A stretch of DNA of 64,000 nucleotides from Viola odorata (GCA_963691705.1 OY829543.1:32325523-32389522); one strand, 5' to 3'; counted from the first letter of the stretch, positions 9,449-19,173 are shown. A program made the numbers and translations. The notes: generated by a model from the sequence alone, not told the origin.

Positions 9449-12400
9449 TTTGAGAGGTTACCGGCTGGATCTATTGATTGTTTTGAGCAATTGGCGAAGG
9501 TTTTTGTTAGCCGATTCAGTTCGTGCATCCCGGTGGAAAAGTCTCCAGCGATTCTGTTTGATACGGTGCGGAAGCCAGGAGAATCCTTAACGGCATATGT
9601 TGCTAGATTTAATGCTGTGCTAGCGGTTCTGTCTGATGTTGCACCCAACTTTGCAGCCGAGGCTTTGAGAAGGAATTGCAGATATCGGGAGTTGGAAAAT
9701 GCTCTAATCGCGAGCACGCCAAAGACCCTGGACCTCTTGCGGATTGAGGTAGACAAGTATGCAAGGATGGAAGAGGCAGATTTCCAGAGGAAGAAACGGG
9801 ATGAGTCCGATCCTCCTAAGAAGGAAACGACTATACGCAAACAGGGAGAAAAGAAACAAATGGCAAGAGGCCGACAGGCAGATCGGCACTCGGATTTTTC
9901 TACTTTGCAGCTGACCAAGCCGGTAGCAGAAATCTTTGCCGTTATAGAAGAACGGAGGTTGCCGATTCAATATCCCAAGCGCAAATTTGGTGCCGTTCTG
10001 GGACCGCATAAGGATTCTCATTGCCGTTTCCATAAGGCAAAGGGACACGACACCGAGAATTGCTTTGCTTTGAAAAAGGCAATTGAAAAATTAATCGAAG
10101 AAGGTTATTTGGGAGAGTTTGCGGTCAAAGCTCGAAATAAGGCCATGGAGGACCGAGCTAACGGCAATAGGAGAGAGGCGGCAGCCGATCCTGGCACAGC
10201 CGGAACCAGTGCCCAAGGAGACAGGAGAAAGGAAGTGTTGACAACCTCTTTCAATGAGTTCCACATGATCAATTTGATAGCAGGAGGAACTCAGCAATTG
10301 GAATCGGAAGATTTACCAATTGGTGAAAAGAGAAAACGGAGTGATCACAGTGTGGAGTACACAGGCCTATCGGAGCTGGACCGAATGGCTATAACGTTTT
10401 CAGAAGAAGATGAGATCGGGGTCACTTACCCTCAAAATGAAGCCTTAGTGGTAACGGCCATCATTCACAACAACGGAGTCAGGAGGACTCTGGTGGACAA
10501 TGGAAGCGCAGTAAACCTCATTTCTTCCAACGCTTTCAGACGATTGCAAGGAGCTAAGCCGGGCCTAAAGTCTTGCCAGCGGCCGATTATTGGCGTAAAC
10601 GGCGTTCCCATTCCAGTGGTAGGCATAACTTTTCTGTCAATCTTTTTTGTGGAAGATAGCTCCCGAAGAGAAGAACGGCAGCTATTTATGGTAGTAGATT
10701 TAAATCTGCCATACAATGTGATTTTGGGGCGTCCGTTTTTAAATATTTTTGGAGTAGTAATATCTCAAAGGCATTTGAAAATGAAATTCCCTTCATGGGA
10801 CGACGTTGTCACAATTCGAGGAGATCAGAAGGCAGCCGCCGAATGCTACATAACGATGGTTGATGGTCGTTGTGACCGTTATGTTTGCATAGCTGATGAT
10901 TCATTGGAAAATGATGAAGAGCATCGCACTCAACCATTAGAAAAAATGGTCCAGCTATCGGTAACCGATCTTCCCACTGAGCATTTCTTAGTAAGTGAGA
11001 AGCTGGGCAGAGAGGAGTGTGACCAGCTTTCATTCCTGCTGAATAAATGTAAAGGAGAATTCGCCTGGGTTCCATCGGACATCCCGGGCATTTCAAGAGA
11101 AACGGCAGAGCACCGATTGAATGTCTATCCGAATGCCAAGCCGGTTCAGCAGAAACGACGAGCTTTCTCCAAAGAGAAGGCAGATGCCATTGAGAAGGAA
11201 GTAGGCAAGCTGTTGAAGGCTAACTTCATTCGGGAAGTCCAGTATCCGCCATGGTTAGCCAACCCAGTTGTGGTAAGAAAGCCAAACGGGGATTGGAGGA
11301 TGTGCATTGACTTCACCGATCTGAACGAAGCCTGCCCCAAGGACTGTTATCCGTTGCCACGGATAGAACAGTTGGTGGATCAAACAGCGGGGTACGAGTA
11401 TTTGAGTTCGCTCGATGCAAATTCCGGATATCATCAAATACCGATGGCCATTGAAGATAAGGATAAAACGGCTTTCATCACGCCGAAAGCCACTTATTGC
11501 TATCGGGCCATGCCGTTTGGTTTGAAGAATGCAGGAGCGACGTTCCAAAGAACGGCCAACAAGATTTTTGAGCCGTTAATTGGGAAAAATCTGGAGGTAT
11601 ATGTGGATGACATGCTGGTGAAAAGCATAAGCTTCAAAGCGCATCTACGAGACCTTGAAGAGGTATTTGGAATAATGCGCAAATTTGGGATGAAATTAAA
11701 TCCCAAAAAGTGCATGTTTGCATTTCAAACAGGGAAATTCCTTGGGTATGTTGTCAGCCAAAAAGGAATTCAGCCTAATCCCTCCAAGCTAAAGGCAATC
11801 ATTGACATGGTTTCGCCGAAAAGTGTGAATGAAGTACAACGGCTCACAGGAAGGATAATTGCTTTGAGTCGATTCATCTCCAAGCAAGGAGAGAAATGCC
11901 TCCCGTTTTTCAAAGTCATCCGGAAGAAGGCACAGTTTGGATGGGAGGATGATTGTGAGAAGGCCTTCAACGACTTAAAAGAGTATCTGTCTTCAGAATT
12001 GCTGTTAACTCGACCGGAAAACGGAGACACACTGTTCCTTTATTTGGGAGTTGCCGATGAGGTGGTCAGTGCCGTTCTGGTTCGAGAGGAAAACGGCATA
12101 CATCGGCCGATTCATTTCATCAGCCGAATTCTGAAGGATGCTGAGCTCAGATACTCTCAAATCGAAAAAGTTGCTTTTGCTCTGTTGCAAGCTGCTAGAA
12201 AGATGGCTAGATATTTTCAAGCTCATCCAGTGGTTGTGCTGACAGACCAGCCGTTAAGAAGGATCTTTAAGAGACCTGAATTGTCTGGCCGAATGATCAT
12301 CTGGGCCATCGAATTGGAGCAGTATGGATTGCATTATCAGTCCAGGCCAGCCATCAAAGGTCAAGCATTGGCCGATTTCATCGCTGAGTGCACTTTTGTT

Positions 12401-14242
12401 CAGAAGCCGGTTTCTCCGCTCGAAACCAAAGAGGAAACTTGCTTACCGCTTCCCGATATGAATGGAGATCGGTGGACAATTTTTGTGGACGGCGCCAAGA
12501 ACAGAACTGAAGCAGGAGCCGGGATCATCATTTTATGTCCAGAGGGGATTAAAATGAGGTATGCTTTAAGAATCTCAAGGCCGTTATCAAATAATGCTGC
12601 CGAGTATGAAGCTCTATTGGCAGGGCTGCGTATCGGAGGGAATCTGATCGGCAACGCACAAACGGTTGGCGTCCGTTTGATCATTTATGGAGATTCTAAA
12701 TTGATCATTGATCAAACCAACGGCAACTCTCAGGCTAGAGAGTCGATCATGGTTCAGTACTTGAAGAAAGTACAGAAGGAGTTAGCCGAAATCAAAAATA
12801 GGGGGATTCATGTTGAAATCAGCCACGTGCCAAGGGAGAAAAATACCGAGGCTGATGAGATTGCCAAGCTGGCAGCAAACTCCGAAGCAATAATGCCACC
12901 CGATGTGACAGTAGAGGAAATTTCCATTCCTTCTTTTATGGAAGAGCAGCAAGTGCTATGTGTGTTGGAAACGGCCAATGACTGGCGCATTCCAGTAATC
13001 GACTATCTCAAGCACGGCAAACTACCAGAAAATGCGAATGAGAAATTGAAGATCCTTAAAAGAGCTGCTAAATGCACATATCATGACGGAGTACTTCTTC
13101 GCCGTTGTCTTACTTATCCAGCGGCAAAATGTATCACGGAGGAAGAAGGCTTGTATACTCTCAGGGAGATTCATGAAGGAATATGCGGAATGCATGCTTC
13201 AGGGAACACTATGGCTGCTCAAGTCCTTCGAACAGGTTTTTATTGGCCAACGATTAGAAGAGACTCTAATAATTTTGTAAAATCCTGTCACAAATGTCAA
13301 GAATTCGCAAAAGAACCACAACGGCCAGCAGCCGAATTGACAAATATGGTGAGCCCATGCCCGTTTGCAAAATGGGGAATTGATATCTTGGGACCCTTTC
13401 CGATTGCAAGGAATCAGCTCCAGTATGTTATTGTTGCTGTCGATTATTTCACAAAATGGGCTGAAGCCGAAGCGGTTGCGAAGATAACGGCAGACAACAC
13501 CTGGAGGTTCTTCATGAACAACGTTATCATGAGATTCGGATTTCCCAGAATTCTTGTAAGTGATAACGGAAGTCAATTCACCAGTGCCTACTTCAAGAGA
13601 AGATGTACAGACTACTCAATCGAACAACGGTTCTCTTCCGTTGCGCATCCACAAACAAATGGACAAACGGAAGTCACCAATCGGGCAATCCTCAACGGGA
13701 TCAAGAAAAATCTCGAGGGCAAACCAACGAAATGGCCGGACGAGTTGCCGTTTGTCATGTGGGCCTATCGGATGACAGCTAAAACCAGCACCGGGATGAC
13801 ACCGTTTGCCATGACATATGGAGTAGAAGCTGTCTCGCCAGTCGAGATCGGCGCAATTAGCCTTCGAGTTGAGTACTTCAACGAAGAGCAGAATGAAGAA
13901 AGACTAAGGGAACAGCTTGATCTTTTGCCAGAACTGAGGGAAGAGGCCATTCTCAAGACACTGCACTACAAACGGAAAATGGCGAAATACCACAATCGGC
14001 GTGTCAGAGAACGACTACTCAAAATAGGAGATTTAGTCCTGCGCAATGTAACGGCAACTGGTCGAGAGAAGAGAAAGCGGACACCGAATTGGGAGGGACC
14101 ATATCGCGTAGTCAGAGTCATCGGCAAAGGGGCATATCACCTTGAGACAATGAACGGTACCCCAATTCCCAACTCTTGGAATATTTCCAATTTGAAACTA
14201 TATCATTCCAGAGTTGATATGCTGTTTTCAATTGACTCATAA
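9449..14242 (+). CDS. E1 gag C-terminus plus pol polyprotein
   Basis: An open frame of about 1,597 codons continuing the gag frame. Numbered from the ATG at 8552: the rest of the capsid domain; a CX2HX4HX4C knuckle CRFHKAKGHDTENC at about 491, a Tat-style variant with His in the second position; aspartic protease LVDNGS with D at 649; reverse transcriptase with YVDD at 1017-1020; Ty3 RNase H; a second RNase H starting FVDGAK (D at 1313), the extra archaeal-type domain of the Tat group; integrase with an N-terminal H/H/C/C zinc site; the DD35E triad D1611, D1671, E1707; and a C-terminal WEGPYRV motif of the GPY/F type. All key residues are present, so pol looks intact. Expression would need readthrough or repair of the upstream TAG. 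Its natural start is that of gag. Confidence 0.95.
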   Translation, partial: FERLPAGSIDCFEQLAKVFVSRFSSCIPVEKSPAILFDTVRKPGESLTAYVARFNAVLAVLSDVAPNFAAEALRRNCRYRELENALIASTPKTLDLLRIEVDKYARMEEADFQRKKRDESDPPKKETTIRKQGEKKQMARGRQADRHSDFSTLQLTKPVAEIFAVIEERRLPIQYPKRKFGAVLGPHKDSHCRFHKAKGHDTENCFALKKAIEKLIEEGYLGEFAVKARNKAMEDRANGNRREAAADPGTAGTSAQGDRRKEVLTTSFNEFHMINLIAGGTQQLESEDLPIGEKRKRSDHSVEYTGLSELDRMAITFSEEDEIGVTYPQNEALVVTAIIHNNGVRRTLVDNGSAVNLISSNAFRRLQGAKPGLKSCQRPIIGVNGVPIPVVGITFLSIFFVEDSSRREERQLFMVVDLNLPYNVILGRPFLNIFGVVISQRHLKMKFPSWDDVVTIRGDQKAAAECYITMVDGRCDRYVCIADDSLENDEEHRTQPLEKMVQLSVTDLPTEHFLVSEKLGREECDQLSFLLNKCKGEFAWVPSDIPGISRETAEHRLNVYPNAKPVQQKRRAFSKEKADAIEKEVGKLLKANFIREVQYPPWLANPVVVRKPNGDWRMCIDFTDLNEACPKDCYPLPRIEQLVDQTAGYEYLSSLDANSGYHQIPMAIEDKDKTAFITPKATYCYRAMPFGLKNAGATFQRTANKIFEPLIGKNLEVYVDDMLVKSISFKAHLRDLEEVFGIMRKFGMKLNPKKCMFAFQTGKFLGYVVSQKGIQPNPSKLKAIIDMVSPKSVNEVQRLTGRIIALSRFISKQGEKCLPFFKVIRKKAQFGWEDDCEKAFNDLKEYLSSELLLTRPENGDTLFLYLGVADEVVSAVLVREENGIHRPIHFISRILKDAELRYSQIEKVAFALLQAARKMARYFQAHPVVVLTDQPLRRIFKRPELSGRMIIWAIELEQYGLHYQSRPAIKGQALADFIAECTFVQKPVSPLETKEETCLPLPDMNGDRWTIFVDGAKNRTEAGAGIIILCPEGIKMRYALRISRPLSNNAAEYEALLAGLRIGGNLIGNAQTVGVRLIIYGDSKLIIDQTNGNSQARESIMVQYLKKVQKELAEIKNRGIHVEISHVPREKNTEADEIAKLAANSEAIMPPDVTVEEISIPSFMEEQQVLCVLETANDWRIPVIDYLKHGKLPENANEKLKILKRAAKCTYHDGVLLRRCLTYPAAKCITEEEGLYTLREIHEGICGMHASGNTMAAQVLRTGFYWPTIRRDSNNFVKSCHKCQEFAKEPQRPAAELTNMVSPCPFAKWGIDILGPFPIARNQLQYVIVAVDYFTKWAEAEAVAKITADNTWRFFMNNVIMRFGFPRILVSDNGSQFTSAYFKRRCTDYSIEQRFSSVAHPQTNGQTEVTNRAILNGIKKNLEGKPTKWPDELPFVMWAYRMTAKTSTGMTPFAMTYGVEAVSPVEIGAISLRVEYFNEEQNEERLREQLDLLPELREEAILKTLHYKRKMAKYHNRRVRERLLKIGDLVLRNVTATGREKRKRTPNWEGPYRVVRVIGKGAYHLETMNGTPIPNSWNISNLKLYHSRVDMLFSIDS

Positions 14243-14344
14243 ATATCAAAAATATTGTAGATGTAAAATTATCTGCAACTAACAATATTAAATATACATA
14301 TTCCTGCCCGTAGTGTGTTTACCATATGGTTGCAGAATGCAAAG

Positions 14345-14722
14345 AGCCATGGATGTAGGTTAATCCGAACCACGTTACCAAAATTCAGCCGTGGATGTAG
14401 GCTAAGCCGAACCGCGTTATCAAAATCCAGCCGTGGATGTAGGTTAATCCGAACCACGTTACCAAAATTCAGCCGTGGATGTAGGCTAAGCCGAACCGCG
14501 TTATCAAAATCCAGCCGTGGATGTAGGTTAATCCGAACCACGTTACCAAAATTCAGTCGTGGATGTAGGCTAAGTCGAACCGCGTTATCAAAATCCAGCC
14601 GTGGATGTAGGTTAATCCGAACCGCGTTATCAAAATCCAGCCGTGGATGTAGGCTAAGCCGAACCGCGTTATCAAAATCCAGTCGTGGATGTAGGTTAAT
14701 CCGAACCACGTTACCAAAATCC
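14345..14722 (+). repeat. E1 post-pol array: nine 42-bp hairpin units
   Basis: Nine head-to-tail 42-bp units; 378 bp is exactly nine units. Two subtypes mostly alternate (an 84-bp higher-order period), distinguished by GGTTAATCC versus GGCTAAGCC. Each unit holds CGTGG ... CCACG, or CCGCG pairing through a G-T wobble, as an outer stem, with GGC/GCC as an inner stem in one subtype. Because 42 is divisible by 3, both strands translate into 14-residue repeats that are not real genes. Confidence 0.9.
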
Positions 14723-14745
14723 AAGAACTGCCGATATCATTTCTA

Positions 14746-14893
14746 CCAGGGCTACCTAAGGCGCTGCCTGGGGATGCCGACAACCAAATCGGCTCCAGCA
14801 TGATTGGTTCAAATCGCTTCCAGGGCTACCTAAGGCGCTGCCTGGGAACGCCAACAGCCAAATCGGCTCCAGCCCGATTGGTTCAAATTGAAA
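14746..14893 (+). repeat. 74-bp direct duplication
   Basis: Two copies starting CCAGGGCTACCTAAGGCG at 14746 and 14820, each ending near GATTGGTTCAAAT. A related GGGCTATTGAGGCGCTGC occurs in E2 near 48831, so this block is older than the split of the two families. Confidence 0.85.
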
Positions 14894-14899
14894 CCAAGG

Positions 14900-15145
14900 C
14901 ATATATGGCTAACTAATACATATATCGCCAATGATACATATATTGCCAACGATAACATATACGGCTAACTAATACATATATTGCCAACAATACATATATC
15001 GCCAACGATACATATACTGTCAGCAAGACATATAGCGTTATCAAGGCATATATCGTTATTAAGGAATATAGAGTTATTGAAGCGTATAGCGTTATTGAGG
15101 AATATATCGTCATCAAGGCATATAGAGTTATTGAAGCATATATCG
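14900..15145 (+). repeat. Degenerate short tandem repeat, unit about 16-18 bp
   Basis: Units built on CATATATCGCCAACGATA drift into CATATAGCGTTATCAAGG and on towards the right end. About 14 units. The minus-strand ORF across it (ITLYALI-type repeats) is an artefact. Confidence 0.8.
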
Positions 15146-15444
15146 CCGTTGAAGTAATGAAGTGTGCAACGACAGTCTCTTCATAACGGCCTAGTGCCGA
15201 TCCATCAAAGGTTCTTTCAACCTCAAAACGGCATCTTCAGAACGGCGAGCAGCAGATTCTGCCAAAGAGAGATAAGTTCAATTCACAATTATTTCATCTT
15301 TTTAATTTTCTGGAGTATATATATATATATACATAACAGAAATGATTAAGCATGTGCAATAACTAAAAATTGTTCATTACAAAATGTGCCAAAACGGCAA
15401 TAATCAGCATAACAGAGAAAGACAAGGTGCAAACAAGGACAGTT

Positions 15445-17733
15445 CTATGGTTCATCTTCTGAAGAGGATTGATACTCCTTTGCCTCAGCTTCTCTTTCTA
15501 AGGAATTAACATATGAGCCGATCTTCGTGGCATCAAAGTTAATCTCCCCATAGAATTCCATATAGCTGTCAATCATGATGTCTTTTGTCTTCTGTCGCCA
15601 CCAACCGATCTTACCTGGAACTTTCTCCAGTTCAGCGTCCTTATCGGCAATACTGCTCCTAGCCGATTCCAACTCTACTATTTTGGTCTCCAAATCGGCA
15701 CGGGTTGCTTCCAGTTCAGCAGTGAGCTTGGCCACATTATTAATCAGAGCGGCTTTATCTTCACTAAGTTTGGTGACGGAATCGCACAGGGCCGATTTGT
15801 CTGACAACAATTCCCCGATCCGCACCTGCTCTTCTCTGATCTTAGCCGAAAGGCCATCCCTTTCGTGAAGACTATCGGCCAGCTTCTTGCGTGCGTCAAT
15901 GACAGCTTTCTTATCCGATTCATGGGCGGCCATCAGACTCTCCTTTTCTTTCTTAAGGGTAGCATTCTCAGCGGTTGATCGCCGAAGTGCCTCCCTGGAC
16001 TCTTCAAGCTTCGAATCCACAACTTCTGCAGCATATCGGGAAGCACATAAACCGCTGTACATAATGCTTTGCAGGTTGGCAAAGTGAGAGCTAAGTTCCA
16101 AGCGGCTGTAGTGTTCCCTGTCGGCTTGATTGGCAAAATTTCACCTATCAAATGACCCGTCCGATAGTCAGTGCAAGCTGGCATTTTTAAACCAAGGGAA
16201 CGGCCGCAGCTCTCTCCAAGGTTATTCAAACTAGCAATGTGAGTAACCTCGCCGTCAGGACCGTTGTTGGAAAGATAGCCTTTGAAATCAGAAGGGGGTG
16301 GAACGGCACGATCATCTGAAATAAATGGAACATTGGATGAGCACGGACCAGCCACCCAGTGAAGATAAACAGGGGCAGAACTGGAAGAACTGGTTGGAGG
16401 AACATCTGCTGAAGCATTTACTTGCTCTTCTGGAGGAGAAACAGACGGACCCTCGTCGACAATCGGCTCAGTAGCTGCATTTGCCAGATCGGCATCAGGA
16501 CGCTCTAAATCGGCATCAGCCCGATTAAGGTCAATCGGCTCAGAAAAGGCTTCTGGCCGATTTGCTTGTTCAGACGGAAGAGGAATGGCAACAGACGGAC
16601 CGGCTTCCTCAGAAACGGCTCCAGGCCGATCTTCCGCATCTTCTGTCGAAACGGCAGCAGCCCGTTTTACCGCATTAGCTTTTTCCCGTTTCTCCGCAGC
16701 TCTCTTCCTTTTCAATAGAACCCGTTTCGCCGCCTCAATAATTTGCGGGTCAGGGTTCTCCAAGGGGAAGTACTCAAATGTATCTCGGCCAACTTTCTTT
16801 CGTCTATAGACCGAAGGTGCTGAAACTCCCTCATCGGCAGCAGGCTGATCAACCTCGGGGTCCTCAGAGTGATCCACGTTATCACCAACAACTTCTTCTT
16901 CACTAGAATCAACAATGCGAGAACGGATCGGTGCCGGTCCTGTTCTAATCGGCCGTCCATCATCTGCATAAAAACAAAATCGGCATCAGAATGTTACAAC
17001 GAGTACGCAGGGTATCTTTGAAAACTCATAACTCACCATCAACGGCACAGTCCAGCAACGGCAAACCCATTGCCATCTTCTGCACATTGAACTTCGTATC
17101 AAAAGTTAGCAAGATGTCGATTTGAGCTTGCAACGGACCAGACGGTTCTTCTGTCCTTATCCACTACAGTTCATTGATTGCTGGATTGAACCCAGGTGAC
17201 CACTCAGGTTTGGTTGCACAAGAAATCGTGAAGAAGTGATCTCTCCATCCTTTAACAGAAGATTCATACCGGTCAAAATTCTTCAGAAACGGCTGAAGGT
17301 TCTCATCCTTGCGAGGGCGAAGGGTAACCAAACTACTCCTAGTACTCAAATGGAAAAAGTGTTTAAACAGTTGCAGCGAAGGTTCTTTGATTTTGAGGTG
17401 AGCACAGACATTGATAAACGCATAGATCGAAGCCCAAGAATTGGGAGTGATCTGGGCAGGGCTAAGAAGATGCTGCAATAACATATTCCTCACCATAGTT
17501 TTCAAGGGAAAATGGAAGCCATAAGCAAACATTTTAGAGTACAGAACTCTATGGTTACCTAGCAAGGCACTGTTTAACCTAACATTAGGAGAAGCAACCA
17601 TGGCCTTACACCCTACCGGCAATTCAATCCCATACTTCTCCAATTCCAGATTTAATTCATCCTCAGTCCTAATTTTGGTGGCAGTTTTCTCAAGCAACTC
17701 ATCAGTGGAAATAACAGGACGTCTAGGGGCCAT
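15445..17733 (-). pseudogene. E1 antisense gene: Transposase_28-like domain, coiled coil, one intron
   Basis: Opposite in strand to gag-pol. Exon 1 runs 17733-17037 (MAPRRPVISTDELLE...); exon 2 runs 16963-15445. Exon 1 carries the pattern of Pfam Transposase_28 (putative gypsy type transposon): LNSALLGNHRVLYSKMFAYG, then PAQITPNSW. Exon 2 has an acidic/basic proline-rich linker with GRPIRTGPAP and RKRAAEKREK, a block with GHLIGEILPI, about 120 residues of coiled coil (LEESREALRRS onward) and a tail with WWRQKTKDIM ... FYGEINFD and an acidic end. Two lesions: a TAG at 17164-17166 near the exon 1 end, and a missing base near 16125 that splits the frame; adding one base gives a whole number of codons. 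Function unknown. 'Transposase' is only a family name, since no catalytic triad is visible. Homologues occur in E2 and twice in E3. Confidence 0.8.
16964..17036 (-). other. Predicted 73-bp intron of the E1 antisense gene
   Basis: Donor G|GTGAGT and acceptor TTTTTATGCAG|A on the minus strand. Splicing in phase 1 joins ...VDG to DGRPIRTG and removes an in-frame TGA. The equivalent position holds a 69-83-bp phase-1 intron in the three other copies. Confidence 0.75.
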
Positions 17734-18310
17734 TTTTCCACAAACCTCAATCACAAACAACACAAAGATAAAAGAAGGTTAGGAAATACCCGGTGGTTGC
17801 GGAAGTCCTTGAAGAACAGAGCTTGAAATCGAAAATGGCAGAAAGAGTTTTTGCTTGAACAGAGAGAGAGAGAGTTTTTGAGGAAGAAGATGGGAGCGAC
17901 GTTTGAGAAATGAGGAGTGATTTAGGTTTTCCAAGGGAAATCACTTTTAAAGAGAAATAATTAGTAGCCGTTTATGTGTCCAATCGGTCACTGACAAGTG
18001 GCAGGCCTGTTCTGAAAAGCAGCGAATTGTCAACAAAGCTGTTAGGCATTTAATGAGAAACGACATGCGCGTCTCTCAAAGGGTTTTTGAACTTTGAAAT
18101 TCAAAAACTCTGCCAACTGAAGAGACGTCCTCTCCTCAAAAGTCACGAGCAGTTACAAACGCTTAGCAATTAAAGCGCCACGTCACAGGTGCACTTTAAG
18201 TTGAATTTCACTTTATTGCTATTTGCAGGAACGAAGAAAAACTCTTCGAATTGCAGAAATAAATCAAAACGGCAACATACCGATCGTCAGCCATCAATCC
18301 AGAAACGGCA
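17734..18310 (-). promoter_or_regulatory. Upstream region of the E1 antisense gene
   Basis: On the minus strand the roughly 150 bases before the ATG are pyrimidine-rich with CTCTCTCTCTCTCTG near 17866, typical of a plant 5' leader, and a TTTAAAAG near 17945 could serve as a TATA box. The promoter call is inference; no other gene is seen here. Confidence 0.35.
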
Positions 18311-18351
18311 AGCCCTTGGTAAACACTCGGGCTCGTTTGTTGTTGGGCCTC
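18311..18351 (+). promoter_or_regulatory. Conserved block abutting the E1 3' LTR
   Basis: Begins AGCCCTTGGTAAACACTC and ends one base before the LTR. The first 28 bases are identical in E1, E2 and E3. AGCCC and GGGCT could pair as a 5-bp stem. This is where a polypurine tract is expected, yet the strand is not purine-rich. Confidence 0.8.
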
Positions 18352-19168
18352 TGATAATACATAAAATTATTATAAGGGCACAACGGACATTGCACCCTCA
18401 CAAAGTACCGTTGACCAGTCAAAACGGTACATGACCGGTCTGACCAAGTCAACCATATAAACGGCATCGCTACTGATTGATCACGTCAACGGGAACATGT
18501 GACTAAGGGGCACTTCCAGTCCGTTATCAACGAAACGGCACAAGGCCGATTCACCTCAAAGCCTGAGGAAACGGGTCTGCACTGATATACACGTTGACCA
18601 GGTCAAAGATGCCACCAAACGGCACTTAGCCGATTTGGTGATAACGACACCCTGCCGATTTGGCACAAACGGCATCCTGCCGATTTGGCACAAACGGCAT
18701 AAGCTCCAAATAAAGGTACACTGTACACTATTTCTATTATGATAGTGGTCAAAGCCACGCGTGGGAGACAGCATCTCCTGCTCCCACTCAAACATGATAA
18801 AGTTATTAGACATAAGGAATATTTATTCCCCCAAAGGCATTAACTCTACTTTTAGTTGTTTATTCCCACCTTTTGACCACCTTTTGGACAAAAAGAGGGA
18901 ACATGTCTAAAGTGGAGGAGCCCTCTTCCTCAATAAAAGGAAGAGGGGAGACACTAGAAAGGGGGATCTGAATCTGAAGCTTGATTATACACACATACGT
19001 AGAACATTCTAAAAATAAGACCAAACACTGACTTTGGCATCGGAGTTTCTACGCCGGAGTCCACCTCCGGCGCTGTGCAGGTCGCTCATGGCGTTCAAGG
19101 AATTCCGACCACCCCACTCCAAGATGCCATTTGACGGAAAAACCCTCATACCCTTCTTTGGATTATCA
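18352..19168 (+). repeat. E1 3' LTR (817 bp)
   Basis: Same length as the 5' LTR with four substitutions by my comparison, near the start, at about 0.16 kb, 0.31 kb and 0.42 kb into the LTR. Followed directly by the TSD CTACC at 19169-19173. Confidence 0.95.
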
Positions 19169-19173
19169 CTACC

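Larger units (their letters stand above)
7633..19168 (+). mobile_element. E1: complete Tat-type Ty3/gypsy retrotransposon, 11.5 kb
   Basis: Two 817-bp LTRs (7633-8449 and 18352-19168) flank PBS, gag-pol, a tandem-repeat region and an antisense gene. A perfect 5-bp target duplication CTACC lies at 7628-7632 and 19169-19173. I count four differences between the LTRs (about 0.5%), so insertion was recent. The tandem RNase H domains place it in the Tat/Ogre group. A stop in gag, and a stop plus frameshift in the antisense gene, suggest that this copy is not autonomous now. Confidence 0.95.

Noticed and set aside
9445..9918. 157-codon minus-strand ORF under gag
   Set aside because: Shadow of the gag-pol frame; no intron or domain like the real antisense genes.
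14269..14803. ORFs of 151 and 162 codons on both strands
   Set aside because: They are translations of the 42-bp tandem repeat, which is divisible by three; both strands stay open for the same reason.
15164..15868. Plus-strand ORFs across the E1 antisense gene
   Set aside because: Serine-rich shadows of the coiled-coil coding strand.
15445..17733. Calling the antisense gene a true transposase
   Set aside because: The Pfam name Transposase_28 is historical; I see no DDE or DDD triad and the gene lies within an LTR element.
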